Below are positions 17,329 through 27,139 of a stretch of DNA of 64,000 bases, one piece after another. The stretch's first letter is position 1; each line of letters begins with the position of its first letter. Below the pieces are notes generated by a model that was not told where the DNA came from, made no database searches, and saw only the letters and a program-made list of their open reading frames with translations. This DNA is from Atopobium fossor DSM 15642 (GTDB lineage: Bacteria; Actinomycetota; Coriobacteriia; Coriobacteriales; Atopobiaceae). Location: the NCBI RefSeq assembly GCF_000483125.1, contig NZ_AXXR01000003.1, forward strand, positions 186,001 to 250,000, in the 5' to 3' direction. A program made the translations under genes and the position numbers.

Positions 17329-17350
17329 ACGTGGCACATCTTTGCCACGT
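17329..17350 (+). promoter_or_regulatory. Hairpin just upstream of the M16 peptidase SD
   Basis: 8-bp perfect stem, ACGTGGCA (17329-17336) with TGCCACGT (17343-17350), a 6-nt loop, ending 4 nt before the AAAGGA SD. Could be an operator dyad or an mRNA structure affecting initiation. Confidence 0.4.
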
Positions 17351-17364
17351 ATTGAAAGGAACAC

Positions 17365-20334
17365 ATGGATACCACAACGCCTAACTTCGCCACACAGCTT
17401 CCCGAGCTTGCAAACGGCACCACCATTGCAAACTTTACTATCGAGCGCTTTGAGCAGATTGAAGAAATAGCAGGTGGTGCCTATATTATGCGTCATAATC
17501 CCACAGGCGCTCGCACCATGTGGCTTGCATGTGCAGACAATAATAAGGCGTTTAGCATTGCCTTTAAGACCCCTCCTGCAAATGACACGGGCGTTTTTCA
17601 CATCTTGGAGCACTCGGTGCTTTGTGGCTCGGACAAGTTTCCGGTAAAAGAGCCATTTACCAACCTACTTAAGACCTCCATGCAAACCTTCCTTAACGCC
17701 ATGACCTTCCCCGATAAGACCATGTATCCCGTTGCATCTACCAATGAGCAAGACCTGCTCAATCTTATGGATGTATACATTGATGCAGTACTACATCCTG
17801 CTATCTACCACCGTCCTCGTATTTTGGAGCAGGAAGGTTGGCACTATGAATTAGCAGAAGACGGAAAAACACTTACGTACAACGGTGTTGTTTTTAACGA
17901 GATGAAGGGCGCTCTATCTGACCCCGAAGAAATCATGATGGGCGAGATGAGCCGTCAGCTTTTCCCTGATACACCATATCGTTTTGAATCTGGTGGCAAT
18001 CCTCGTGCCATCCCTCAGTTGTCCTACAAAGAGTTTATAGATACACATGCCCGCCACTACACGCTACCCAACAGCTATACGGTGCTTTACGGTAACTTAG
18101 ACATCCAGCACGTACTGAGCTTTTTGGATGAGCGTTATAGTGCAGCTCCTATACGTAATGCTGGGGCACCAAATGCTCTTCCCATGCAGCAGCCTCTTAT
18201 AGCAGCTCCCGCACAAATAACCATGGCTACCACACCAGACAATGCAAGTATTACCTTGGGCTTTGTTATTGGTAAAGCACATGACCGCACACGCGTACTT
18301 GGCGCAGATATCCTTATGGATGCACTTATGGGCTCCAACGAGGCTCCTCTCAAGCGCACAATTCTGGACGCTCACTTGGGTGATGACGTGGTTAGTTACC
18401 TTATGGACAGCGTTGCTCAGCCCTTTATTCTTATCGAACTTAAAGGCGCCAAGCCAAATGTAGCAGACCGCTTCCGAGAGCTCGTATTTAGCACTTGTCG
18501 CGATCTTGTTAAAAATGGAATTGCTAGACAGCTCATTGATGCAGCATTGGCTCAAGCAGAGTTTAATCTGCGCGAGAGTGAGTGGGGATACACTCCTGAT
18601 GGAGTAGCTCTAGCCATGCAATCCCTTAACAGCTGGCTCTATAATGACGATGACCCCACCAGTTATCTACATTATGAAAACTCCCTTTTGTTCTTGCATG
18701 ATGCACTTACCACCTCATGGTACGAAGATCTCTTAGATGAAGTTATTTGCTCTTCTGTTCACTTTGCCCAAGTGGAGCTCATACCTACCGATAAGGGCGA
18801 TGCAGATGCCGAGATTAAAGAATTGGCAGACTATGCGGGCACATTGAGCAACGAACAACTTACAGCCATCTCCCATGAGACAGATGCTCTACGTGCAGAA
18901 CAAGATGCTCCCGATAGTCCCGAAGCTCTTGCAACACTGCCCATGCTTGGTATAGGTGACATTGGCCCTGCTGTCCCCAACCCCGGCATGCACCTCGTAA
19001 AAAGGTATCCTGCACCCAGCTACGTGCACGAAATACCCACCAAACACATCAACTACATTTACAACTATTTTGATTTGCAAAACATTACCTGGGATGACTT
19101 GCCCTACGTAACCATTCTCACAGATCTACTAGGTAAGCTGAACACAGCCACGCATAATGCAGCTGAGCTGGATACCTTGGTGGAAACCAACCTAGGCCAC
19201 CTCTCATTTTTTGTAGAGACCAATAGTAATTTTAACGATGCCAACGACGTTCACCCAAAACTTGTAGTAGGCATTGCAACACTCAGCGAAAACCTTTCTT
19301 ACGCTGCACAAATTCCTATAGAGATTTGGTCTTCCACTCAGTTTGATGATAGGTCACGTATCCTTAACGCTCTCCAGCAACATCGCATTGGTATGGAACA
19401 ATCTTTCATTGGTGCTGGTCACCTTTGCGCTAGCAACCGTCTGATGTCCTATTTCCGCAAAGCCGCGCTTACCACTGATAAACTCAATGGTATTGACTTC
19501 TATCAATTCCTCTGTGAGCTTATCGATCACTTTGATGAACGTGCAGACGAACTTATTTCCACTCTTAAACGCATTTCTCGCGATATATTTTCTGCCAGCA
19601 ATATGGAGCTTAGCTTTACCGGCTCCGACGAAGAACTTGCACAGTGGTGGGCAGCAGCAGACAATCTGGTACTCACGTCCACAAATAACAATACATGCAA
19701 GCTGCAAATCCCCGAGCCAAGCATCAAAAATGAAGCATTTATCGTTCCTGGTAATGTAGTATTTGTTGCCGAAAGCAAGGACGGACAGGCAGATAACTGC
19801 ACCTCTGACGGTGTTTGGAACGTTGCTAGTAGAGCTATCTCACTTGATTATTTGTGGAACGAGGTTCGCGTACGCGGTGGTGCATACGGCTGCGGCTTTA
19901 ATGTTACCGCTACAGGCATTGTACGCTTTTTCTCCTACCGCGATCCTAGCGTGGATGCCACCATCCAACGCTTTGAAAATACGGGTGAATGGCTTAAAAA
20001 TTGGAATCCCACAAAAGACGAGTTTACTGGCTATGTAGTAAGCACGGTTTCCAACTTTGATGCCCCCATTAAACCCCGAGCTCTTGCACGCAGACAAGAC
20101 ATCACACGCTTGAATGGCCAAGATCCTCAGTTACGCCTGCTGCATCGTAATGAAGCACTTCACGCTACAGTCGAGAAGGTCCGCGAACGCGCAGCCGGCC
20201 TTGAAAACCTCAAGGCCGAGCGTGGTATCTGTGTCTTTGGCAGCAAAGCTCTCATTGATGCTTCTCAGCTTGACCTGACCATCATTCCTCTTATGGGTGG
20301 CGATTTGGCCGCTACATCAGTCCACAGAGCATAA
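17365..20334 (+). CDS. PreP-like M16C zinc metallopeptidase
   Basis: Large single-chain M16 (pitrilysin/insulinase) peptidase that degrades oligopeptides inside a closed chamber. The inverted zinc motif HILEH appears in GVFHILEHSVLCGSDKFPVK (~residues 79-83) with the distal Glu within NEMKGALSDPEE. Four M16-type domains plus the M16C-associated linker account for 989 residues, the usual size. The second-half active-chamber Arg/Tyr region is RVRGGAYGCGF. There is no signal peptide, so it is presumably cytosolic. AAAGGA precedes the ATG. Its 3' end overlaps the convergent DUF554 gene by 23 nt. Confidence 0.93.
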   Translation: MDTTTPNFATQLPELANGTTIANFTIERFEQIEEIAGGAYIMRHNPTGARTMWLACADNNKAFSIAFKTPPANDTGVFHILEHSVLCGSDKFPVKEPFTNLLKTSMQTFLNAMTFPDKTMYPVASTNEQDLLNLMDVYIDAVLHPAIYHRPRILEQEGWHYELAEDGKTLTYNGVVFNEMKGALSDPEEIMMGEMSRQLFPDTPYRFESGGNPRAIPQLSYKEFIDTHARHYTLPNSYTVLYGNLDIQHVLSFLDERYSAAPIRNAGAPNALPMQQPLIAAPAQITMATTPDNASITLGFVIGKAHDRTRVLGADILMDALMGSNEAPLKRTILDAHLGDDVVSYLMDSVAQPFILIELKGAKPNVADRFRELVFSTCRDLVKNGIARQLIDAALAQAEFNLRESEWGYTPDGVALAMQSLNSWLYNDDDPTSYLHYENSLLFLHDALTTSWYEDLLDEVICSSVHFAQVELIPTDKGDADAEIKELADYAGTLSNEQLTAISHETDALRAEQDAPDSPEALATLPMLGIGDIGPAVPNPGMHLVKRYPAPSYVHEIPTKHINYIYNYFDLQNITWDDLPYVTILTDLLGKLNTATHNAAELDTLVETNLGHLSFFVETNSNFNDANDVHPKLVVGIATLSENLSYAAQIPIEIWSSTQFDDRSRILNALQQHRIGMEQSFIGAGHLCASNRLMSYFRKAALTTDKLNGIDFYQFLCELIDHFDERADELISTLKRISRDIFSASNMELSFTGSDEELAQWWAAADNLVLTSTNNNTCKLQIPEPSIKNEAFIVPGNVVFVAESKDGQADNCTSDGVWNVASRAISLDYLWNEVRVRGGAYGCGFNVTATGIVRFFSYRDPSVDATIQRFENTGEWLKNWNPTKDEFTGYVVSTVSNFDAPIKPRALARRQDITRLNGQDPQLRLLHRNEALHATVEKVRERAAGLENLKAERGICVFGSKALIDASQLDLTIIPLMGGDLAATSVHRA

Positions 20335-21028
20335 GCAGTGGCACCAGCACAATGGGCAAGAAGCAAGCCGGAAGGAAATTAGCCACCTTAATATCTGTGA
20401 TTTTTGCCAGGTTAAGACCAACAGCAAACAGTAGTAAAGAACCCGTAGCAAGCATTTGTGTAATTACAGCCTGTGTAAGATAGGGCGCAATAAAACTTGC
20501 GCCCAAACTTAGCAGCGCCTCGTATGCAAATACCACCAAGCTAGAAAGCATAACACCAGCACCCATAGTGGTAGCCAGTAGCATAGTAATGATCATATCC
20601 ATTAAAGACTTAGCAAATAAGGTGGAATGATCCAAGGTCAGGCCGCTTTGTAATGAACCAACAATGGCCATCGAACCAATACAAATAACTAGCGTTGCAT
20701 TAACAAATCCCGCCGACATGTTAGCAAATGCAGGATTACCCGCGGCAAACGCCTGCATACGATCCTGAATACGATCGCCAAAATGATGAATAATACCGTC
20801 TAGGTTTATCAAATGACCAATAATGCCACCTAGGGTAATAGCAAGTGTTACCTGCAACACCGAACCACCAGCAGCCATACCCTGCACACCAGCCAATACA
20901 ACACACAGGCCCATACCCACCATAAGAAAGTTGCCCATGTCTTGTTTGAGTTTTGTACCCACTATCATACCCAGCGCACCGCCCACAAGAGCCGCTATGC
21001 CATTAACTAATGCACCTAAGATAACCAT
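20312..21028 (-). CDS. DUF554 family membrane protein
   Basis: Integral membrane protein of about seven helices with the DUF554 (YqgA/YdfK-like) pattern: MVILGALVNGIAALVGGALGMIVG at the N-terminus, GLCVVLAGVQGM, and KSLMDMIITMLLATTMGAGVMLS in the middle. Function is unknown, possibly transport. 238 residues is the family length. It is the last gene of a minus-strand run starting at the GNAT gene at 22999, 12 nt downstream of the HAD phosphatase gene. Confidence 0.85.
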   Translation of the reverse strand: MVILGALVNGIAALVGGALGMIVGTKLKQDMGNFLMVGMGLCVVLAGVQGMAAGGSVLQVTLAITLGGIIGHLINLDGIIHHFGDRIQDRMQAFAAGNPAFANMSAGFVNATLVICIGSMAIVGSLQSGLTLDHSTLFAKSLMDMIITMLLATTMGAGVMLSSLVVFAYEALLSLGASFIAPYLTQAVITQMLATGSLLLFAVGLNLAKITDIKVANFLPACFLPIVLVPLLMLCGLM

Positions 21029-21040
21029 ACAAACCTTCTG

Positions 21041-21820
21041 TTATGCATCGATAAGACCAAGTCGAACGCAAGCATTATAGATGCCGTCATGATCCACATC
21101 ATCGGTAACTATGTTAGCGGCAGCCTTTACTTCGTCAGACGCGTTACCCATAGCTATAGCCGTGCCAACTAACTCAAACATAGACAAATCGTTGCCGCCA
21201 TCACCAAATGCAATAGCTTCTTCAGGCGCAATACCCACATGCTCTAACGTTTGGGAAACTGCAGCAGCCTTGCCACCCTCTTTGGGAAAAACATCTGCAA
21301 ACAAATCTGTCCAGCGCGTAATAGTAACACTGGATGTGCAATCTAAAATCTCTTGGTCATATGAAGGATCCTGATAGATATTAAACTGATAAATATCACT
21401 TCCCAGTGCCCAAGAGGCATTTCCTGTGGGGAAGCTAACACCCACCAACTTCTCTACTGCACGAACACGATCCGTATATGCAGAGGTATAAAATCTCTCG
21501 CGCTCCATAAACAATGTAGAATGTAGGCCTGCCAAGGAACGATCAACAATGGTCTGCACATCTTCTGAACTTACGGTTATATTGCGGTACACACCAGCAG
21601 GCGAAAAACACAACTGTCCATTAAGCGTAATAAAAGTCTCAAACGGCTCAAGATCTAAGCCTTCAAACTGATAGGTTGGACGTCCCGTTGCCAAAATTGG
21701 CATGATGCCTGCGGCACGCAACTTACGTATCGCTTGACGTGTAGACTCGGGCTCTGTATGGCTTTTAAAAGAAAACAGAGTACCATCTACATCAAAAAAC
21801 GCAGCTTTAATTTTTGTCAT
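21041..21820 (-). CDS. Cof-type HAD-superfamily hydrolase
   Basis: Haloacid-dehalogenase-type phosphatase with a C2 cap. Motif I is FFDVDGTLFSF (nucleophile Asp), motif II ILATGRP, and motif IV GDGGNDLSMFELVGTAIAMGNA. 259 residues fits the Cof group, which dephosphorylates sugar phosphates, flavin or PLP precursors; the substrate here cannot be told. It lies between an msrA remnant (11 nt upstream) and DUF554 (12 nt downstream), so it is in one operon. Confidence 0.9.
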   Translation of the reverse strand: MTKIKAAFFDVDGTLFSFKSHTEPESTRQAIRKLRAAGIMPILATGRPTYQFEGLDLEPFETFITLNGQLCFSPAGVYRNITVSSEDVQTIVDRSLAGLHSTLFMERERFYTSAYTDRVRAVEKLVGVSFPTGNASWALGSDIYQFNIYQDPSYDQEILDCTSSVTITRWTDLFADVFPKEGGKAAAVSQTLEHVGIAPEEAIAFGDGGNDLSMFELVGTAIAMGNASDEVKAAANIVTDDVDHDGIYNACVRLGLIDA

Positions 21821-21831
21821 TACCTGCTCAC

Positions 21832-22137
21832 TTACTTGTAATAGTTCTCGTCAAATGTCAATTGGGAAAGCTGCTTAATAACACCTAAAGGCACATGACA
21901 GTAGCCATCAGGATTTTTATCCAGATAATCTTGGTGATACTGCTCTGCCTCAAAAAAGTTTTCCAGCTCTTTGGACTCCACTGCAAAATGAGGATGCCGC
22001 GCACGCTCATAGGTTGCATCTGAAGCACTTGAACCGTTTGCATAGCCCGTTGCGGTCTCTAAAACACCAGGCAACGCTTTCATGAGGTGCTCAATGCCCC
22101 AAAAGCATCCACCCGCTAAATAAATTGTAGAAATCAA
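21832..22137 (-). pseudogene. msrA: Peptide-methionine (S)-S-oxide reductase with large internal deletion
   Basis: Intact MsrA proteins (~160-210 aa) repair methionine sulfoxide. This ORF keeps the N-terminal catalytic segment (IYLAGGCFWGIEHLMKALPG, TGYANG, ATYE) and the C-terminal segment (FFEAEQYHQDYLDKNPDGYCHV) but jumps from ATYE straight to RARHPHFAVES, losing roughly 80 residues including the region normally carrying NRQGND and GTQYRS. The frame is kept, so a 101-residue product could be made, but the fold would be incomplete and activity is unlikely. The start is TTG with AGGAAGG 7 nt upstream. It sits inside the GNAT-HAD-DUF554 operon. Confidence 0.8.
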
Positions 22138-22174
22138 AACAATACCTTCCTATGTGCAATGGGTTATACCCCAT

Positions 22175-22999
22175 TTATCGCAACATAGCGTATTGTGCCA
22201 CCCCTTCAAAGCCAATGCGCTTGTAAATATGCCCAGCCGTGGGATTGTCATAAAACAGCGTTAAAAATTTTTTGCCTGCCGCAAGCTCATCCGCACAGAG
22301 CCGAGCCACAACCGCGGTAGCCAAACCATAATTACGCATATCTTTACGAGTACATACGCCAACAATCATAGATGACTGTGAATTATTTGCACTGGTAGAC
22401 GCCGTGGAAACAAGCTTGCCCTCGTAAAAAGCACCATAGGTTAAGCAACCATGAGCAGCGTCTGCTGCCTTTTGCTGTTTAGCCATTGCCACCGAACGAG
22501 CATCACAATATAGCTCGTGGTATTCATCTGTGCTTGCAAGAAGTGCAAACAAATCATCGTAATCCTCTGCTGAAAGCGGACGAATGATCGTACCATCTGG
22601 AGCAGGTGCGATTTTCTCGGTATTGATGGCAGTAAGACGTGCAAGATTGGATGACGTTACCGAAAGATCATCAAAATAAGGTGCAATAGCTGCAATGACT
22701 TCATACGGCCCATTAATAGAACCATAGAGCATTTCGCTCGTTTCTTCCTTAATAAGCTGCGCCATACCAAGAGCATCAAAGAGCTGGTTTTGGCTATAGC
22801 AAACAAAGTTAGCATAGAACTTAAGCACAATGCTATCCCAGCTGCCGTCTTCATTTGTAAGGGCAAAAACACTTACGGGATCACTCATGCCAAATTGCTC
22901 GATATCACCCATGATAAAGGTAGTTACCTCGGGATCTTTTGAAATATATTCCAAAACTTTAGCGCGATCGCTCTTGGTACAACGGCGTGGCATGGACAT
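22175..22999 (-). CDS. GNAT-family acetyltransferase
   Basis: 274-residue acetyltransferase with a divergent N-terminal half (MPRRCTKSDRAKVLEYISKDP) and a clear C-terminal GNAT fold: IIRPLSAEDYDDLFALLAST, then IVGVCTRKDMRNYGLATAVVARLCADEL holding the acetyl-CoA motif A, and LFYDNPTAGHIYKRIGFEGV. Such two-part proteins acetylate small amines; substrate unknown. AGGAG lies 6 nt before the ATG. It is the first gene of the minus-strand run ending with DUF554. Confidence 0.87.
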   Translation of the reverse strand: MSMPRRCTKSDRAKVLEYISKDPEVTTFIMGDIEQFGMSDPVSVFALTNEDGSWDSIVLKFYANFVCYSQNQLFDALGMAQLIKEETSEMLYGSINGPYEVIAAIAPYFDDLSVTSSNLARLTAINTEKIAPAPDGTIIRPLSAEDYDDLFALLASTDEYHELYCDARSVAMAKQQKAADAAHGCLTYGAFYEGKLVSTASTSANNSQSSMIVGVCTRKDMRNYGLATAVVARLCADELAAGKKFLTLFYDNPTAGHIYKRIGFEGVAQYAMLR

Positions 23000-23267
23000 A
23001 ATTGCTCCTGTATAAACCTCAAATTACGCATATATGCTAATAGTACTATTAGTTTATGCACAAAAAGACCGATTGTGTTTTTAATTCATGTATAGACTTG
23101 TTAAATTACACAGCCAAATGATAATTTATCTAAACTAATTCTTAACTTTGAATAGAGAAGGAAGCTTGTATACTGTTTCTGTAACTCTTTAAACGCTATC
23201 AATATTTCGCTTAACGCAACAATAGTTGTGATTTTGCAATTCCTATCCCACTTTTAAGGAGCACAAC
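23000..23267. other. Divergent AT-rich intergenic region
   Basis: 268 nt between the GNAT gene and the B3/B4 gene. TATACT at 23169-23174 is the best -10 candidate for the plus-strand gene, with a poor -35 around TTTGAA (23147-23152). No RNA gene or repeat recognised. Confidence 0.35.
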
Positions 23268-23990
23268 GTGCAACAGTTTATTGCAGACGAATCATTTTGG
23301 AAGCTTTTTCCCAATGCCCGGCTGGGTGTTGTCGTAGCAACTGGACTCAAACTCCCCTCCGAAGTTTCAGAAGAAGACAAGAAGGCTATCCACAACCTGC
23401 TTATTCACGCAAATCTTGCAGCAGATAAATGGCTGGAAGACCCTCAGCTGTCAAAAAACAAAGTCATAGCTGTTTGGCGTGAAGCCTACCAAAAGTTCAA
23501 GACTAAAAAAGGTGCCCGTGTCTCCATTGAGAACCTCCTTAAACGCGCATCAAAGGGTAACCCCGTAGGCGACATTGCTCCGCTGGTAGACATCTACAAC
23601 GCCTTATCCTTGCGCTATGCTCTGCCTTTTGGTGCCGAAGATGTAGATAGCTTTGTAGGAAACCTGGTGCTTAAGATAACCGATGGTGGAGATGAGTTTG
23701 ATCCTTTGGGAGAAGGCTCTGATCCCACCTTAGCTGGCGAGCTGGCTTACATAGATAATGCAGGAGCCGTATGTCGTTGCTTTAACTGGCGAGACGGACA
23801 GCGCACTGCCATTACCAATACAACCCGCAATGTATTTATCGTTACCGAATGTATAGATCCTGAACGCACAGAGGAAATGGCAGAGGCTCTTGCTACCATG
23901 GCCGCGCTTATCGAGAAGCACTTGGGTGGCACAATTCTTACCCAAACTTGTATAAGCTCAGATAATCGTAGCTGCATAATTGCTGAGTAA
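23268..23990 (+). CDS. B3/B4 (PheRS beta-like) domain protein
   Basis: Stand-alone copy of the B3/B4 editing-type domain found in phenylalanyl-tRNA synthetase beta chains; such proteins are thought to bind tRNA or hydrolyse mischarged tRNA. Diagnostic stretches are FPNARLGVVVATGL, VSIENLLKRASKGN, PLVDIYNALSLRYALPFGAEDVD and YIDNAGAVCRCFNWRDGQRTAITNTT. 240 residues is standard. The start is GTG with AAGGAG 6 nt upstream. The gene is monocistronic and followed by a hairpin. Confidence 0.88.
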   Translation: MQQFIADESFWKLFPNARLGVVVATGLKLPSEVSEEDKKAIHNLLIHANLAADKWLEDPQLSKNKVIAVWREAYQKFKTKKGARVSIENLLKRASKGNPVGDIAPLVDIYNALSLRYALPFGAEDVDSFVGNLVLKITDGGDEFDPLGEGSDPTLAGELAYIDNAGAVCRCFNWRDGQRTAITNTTRNVFIVTECIDPERTEEMAEALATMAALIEKHLGGTILTQTCISSDNRSCIIAE

Positions 23991-24044
23991 AAACAGTATC
24001 CGTTCTACAATGCCTTTTTCGATGCTCATGGGCACGTAACAACA

Positions 24045-24085
24045 ATCGACCTACACCTTATAAGAGATGTAGGTCGATGTATTTT
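24045..24085. terminator. Terminator hairpin between convergent genes
   Basis: 11-bp perfect stem, ATCGACCTACA (24045-24055) with TGTAGGTCGAT (24068-24078), 12-nt loop, followed on the plus strand by GTATTTT. It serves the B3/B4 gene and possibly the permease gene from the other side. Confidence 0.65.
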
Positions 24086-24107
24086 GCATTACCTGTAACT
24101 CTGTATC

Positions 24108-26228
24108 TTAGAGACTGTGACGCTTTGTTCCAAGTGCATTCAATACCATGCGACGCGACATGCCATAAGTAAGCCCCATATAGCTGCCATAGATTACTAC
24201 AAAGATAGCCACCATAAGTAGCGAATCAGTAGCAATATTCACTCCACCCAACACGCGAACAATTTCGATAAGAACACTAAGAGCACATACAGAATGAGCC
24301 ATACCTACCAATAAAGGAGCCACGAAGGAGAGGCTGGTTTGGAATAAAAGTGAATGCAGCATGTCCTTCTCGGAAGCACCCAAATCATTGAGCGTACGAT
24401 ATCGTGCTGCAGAGTCTGAGGTAGCACTCAGGCGCTGAATAGCTAAAATAGCAGCGCAAATAACTACCAAAACAAAACCAATATACAAAGCAAGATAGGT
24501 TACCAGACCACGCAAACCTTGGCTGGCATTAGCCATTTCGGTACGAGTAAGCACCTGAATACCAGCCGTACCAAAGTCAGAGTTGCCATACATCAGCTGG
24601 GACATTGTTTGATCATCCAGATCATCAATTTGTTTGAGAAGCTCATCGCCAGCAGCTTGCTTACCTTGATCATAGGTGAGGTTGAGAAGAAACTTGCGAG
24701 GCACGAGCTTCTTAGCAACTTCATTAGGAACAACCAAGGTACCCGTATTGCTTGCCATGGTGAAGTTCATGAGGTTGGCAGAAGTATCCGTAACAACACC
24801 AAAACTCGAGGGCTTGAGTGTGACACCTGCAATATCAATGTTGTGATTCTCTTTTACCGCGGCCTTATAAATAGGAATTATGGCCTCCATGTTGGAAGTA
24901 ACAATATACTCATCTGAAGCCAGCGATACGGCGTCCAAACCTACCATTTTGCGCAAAGCATTGTAATCATCAATGCTCATAGATTCCAATGCGTACGCAG
25001 CAGCGTCTGAACTTTCAAAGCCAGCAGGCATTTTACTATGACCAGCCTGAACAAAACCACCTAAAGAAAGTGATTGATTGCTTGTATTTTGGCTGTCCCA
25101 ATCCTGAGGTAGTCGCAACAGCATGGTGGAGGTTTGACCAAGTGAAGCAAGGTCATACCCTGCAGCCTTAAGACGCTCGGGAGCAGTTGCTAAAACTTCC
25201 GCACTGTCTTCTGATCCTGCATAAACCTGGATGGTTACATCAAATGGAAGCGCTACCTTTTGTGCAGCCTTAAGCGCATTTGTAATGCTCATACCTGTAG
25301 TAACAGAAGTAATAGCCAAAAACAAAATGAGGGAAACAAAGCCCATCGAAATGGCATTAGTGTTTACCTGACTGGACACCTCACGCACACTAAAGCTGTG
25401 TAAACCAGAAAAATAGAATTTCTTGGATCGTTGTGCAAGAGCAACCAGCGCGCCAGCTAAACCATAAAACAAAACGAGCGTACCAACTGACACAAGCACT
25501 GTAGTAATAAGAAAGTCCACTCCAGTTCCGGTGCCACCAAATCCAGGAAAGCCCAATGTGACCAAACGCCAATAGGCAACACCCACGCACACCACGCCAA
25601 TAAGAAACACCATGCTAGAAAAAAACAAGCTCTTTACGCGTGTTTTCTCGGCCTTTTTTTGAGCGCTCATGAGTTCTACCAGTGCAACCTTGCGCAAAGA
25701 ACGCAGGTTAAAGAGCACCATAATAAAGAAAATGACAGCAAAACAACCAAGGGTAATTGCAAAAGCAGTGGACGAGAAGAAGAATTTAAATTCGTCAACC
25801 TTAGAACCAAAAAGTGCTGCTGTCACAAAAAGAAGAATCTGAGAAAGTAAAGCGCCCACAGCAAAGCCAATGACCAATGCCGCAAAGGCCACAAGCATGG
25901 TCTCGAGGGTGATGGTACGAGCAACCATAGAGCGCGGCATACCAAGAACCTGATACAATCCAAGTTCTTTTTTGCGATGACGCATAAGAAAGTTATTAGC
26001 ATACACCATCAAAAAGCCTGTAATGATTGCCAGAAAGATGGTAAGCCCTGTAACAATGCCATGGATTTCTCTGACCATCTCACGCACGTCATTTTTAAGA
26101 AAATCTGCCTGAACGGCAATGGTGTTAAAGGCATAAAACACAGCAACACCAATGGTAAGGGTAAAGAAATACACCAAGTAGTCACGCGCGGAGCGGCGTA
26201 CGTTACGAAACGCTAGCTTAGCAAGCAT
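24108..26228 (-). CDS. FtsX-type ABC permease, BceB-like
   Basis: Membrane subunit of a peptide-antibiotic sensing/detoxification ABC transporter. 706 residues with about ten hydrophobic helices, starting MLAKLAFRNVRRSARDYLVYF, an arrangement shared with BceB/VraG. FtsX-like blocks appear around residues 50-180 and at the C-terminus; a large hydrophilic domain (~residues 325-560) lies between helices VII and VIII, the region that recognises peptide or lipid-II-bound targets in BceB. Its start overlaps the end of the ATPase gene by 11 nt. The histidine kinase and response regulator genes lie upstream. Confidence 0.9.
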   Translation of the reverse strand: MLAKLAFRNVRRSARDYLVYFFTLTIGVAVFYAFNTIAVQADFLKNDVREMVREIHGIVTGLTIFLAIITGFLMVYANNFLMRHRKKELGLYQVLGMPRSMVARTITLETMLVAFAALVIGFAVGALLSQILLFVTAALFGSKVDEFKFFFSSTAFAITLGCFAVIFFIMVLFNLRSLRKVALVELMSAQKKAEKTRVKSLFFSSMVFLIGVVCVGVAYWRLVTLGFPGFGGTGTGVDFLITTVLVSVGTLVLFYGLAGALVALAQRSKKFYFSGLHSFSVREVSSQVNTNAISMGFVSLILFLAITSVTTGMSITNALKAAQKVALPFDVTIQVYAGSEDSAEVLATAPERLKAAGYDLASLGQTSTMLLRLPQDWDSQNTSNQSLSLGGFVQAGHSKMPAGFESSDAAAYALESMSIDDYNALRKMVGLDAVSLASDEYIVTSNMEAIIPIYKAAVKENHNIDIAGVTLKPSSFGVVTDTSANLMNFTMASNTGTLVVPNEVAKKLVPRKFLLNLTYDQGKQAAGDELLKQIDDLDDQTMSQLMYGNSDFGTAGIQVLTRTEMANASQGLRGLVTYLALYIGFVLVVICAAILAIQRLSATSDSAARYRTLNDLGASEKDMLHSLLFQTSLSFVAPLLVGMAHSVCALSVLIEIVRVLGGVNIATDSLLMVAIFVVIYGSYMGLTYGMSRRMVLNALGTKRHSL

Positions 26229-27024
26229 CTACGTCACCACCAATCGTGGCGACAACCTCAATAATACGATCAAAGAACTCACGACGGGATTTTTGTCCAC
26301 GAACTATCTCGGTAAACAGCTTGCCATCACGGATAAAAATAACACGCTGGCACCAACTGGCCGCATACTCATCATGCGTAACCATGAGCACCGTAGCATT
26401 ATGCGTAGTATTGAGCCTCTCAAAGCACTCAAGAAGCACGCGGGCGTTTTTAGAGTCCAATGCACCAGTGGGTTCGTCTGCCAAGATGAGTGTAGGATTG
26501 GTAACAATGGCACGAGCTGCAGCAACACGCTGACGCTGACCACCACTCATCTGATGGGGGTATTTTTCAAGCACTTCCGTTACGCCTAACATAGTAGCCA
26601 CATGGGTAACGCTCTGCTGGATTTGCGCTGCAGGCACACGACCAATGGACAGCGGAAGTGCAATGTTCTCACGAGCGGTTAGCGTATCCAACAAATTAGA
26701 GTCTTGGAAGACAAATCCTAAGCTCTCGCGACGAAATGCGGCTAACTGTTTTTGAGAAAGTGTTGCCGTGCTCTGGCCACCAATAGTAATGGAGCCAGCC
26801 GTTGGCGTATCAATAGTGGAAATACAATTAAGTAAGGTAGACTTACCAGAACCGGAAGGTCCCATGATGGCCACCATCTCGCCCGTTTGCACGGTGAGGC
26901 TTACCCCAGCCAGAGCACGGGTGGTGGTATCTGCACCTCCGTAGATTTTCTCGACATTAGAAGCAACAAGCGCAGGCTGCGCCGTAGTATAGCTTTTTGG
27001 GGTAGTACTCATATGCTTATTCAT
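26218..27024 (-). CDS. ABC transporter ATP-binding protein, BceA-like
   Basis: ATPase partner of the FtsX-type permease. Walker A GPSGSGKST, Q-loop FVFQDSNLLD, signature MSGGQRQRVAAARA, Walker B LILADEPTGALD and switch His in VTHDEYAA. 268 residues from the ATG at 27024, chosen because TTGGAGGA lies 7 nt upstream; an in-frame ATG at 27054 lacks an SD. The ATPase belongs to the MacB/LolD/BceA group. It is separated from the kinase gene by a 102-nt gap, enough for a separate regulated promoter. Confidence 0.93.
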   Translation of the reverse strand: MNKHMSTTPKSYTTAQPALVASNVEKIYGGADTTTRALAGVSLTVQTGEMVAIMGPSGSGKSTLLNCISTIDTPTAGSITIGGQSTATLSQKQLAAFRRESLGFVFQDSNLLDTLTARENIALPLSIGRVPAAQIQQSVTHVATMLGVTEVLEKYPHQMSGGQRQRVAAARAIVTNPTLILADEPTGALDSKNARVLLECFERLNTTHNATVLMVTHDEYAASWCQRVIFIRDGKLFTEIVRGQKSRREFFDRIIEVVATIGGDVDAC

Positions 27025-27112
27025 AAAGCGTCCTCCAACAATAGGTTGTGCCAAATGGCTTTGTTGACACTACTATCATCGGATGTTGGCGAGCGTGGTG
27101 CCATCGAACTAG

Positions 27113-27139
27113 CTTACACTTGGCTTTCACTTTTGTAAG
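27113..27139. promoter_or_regulatory. Candidate inverted repeat before the bceA-like gene
   Basis: CTTACA (27113-27118) and TGTAAG (27134-27139), arms of 6 bp spaced by 15 nt, overlapping the kinase stop codon and about 90 nt upstream of the ATPase start. BceR-type regulators bind inverted repeats upstream of their transporter genes, so this is a candidate site; similarity is weak. Confidence 0.3.

Noticed and set aside
24001-24107. Possible small RNA between convergent genes
   Set aside because: Only a terminator-type hairpin is visible; no promoter or conserved RNA features.
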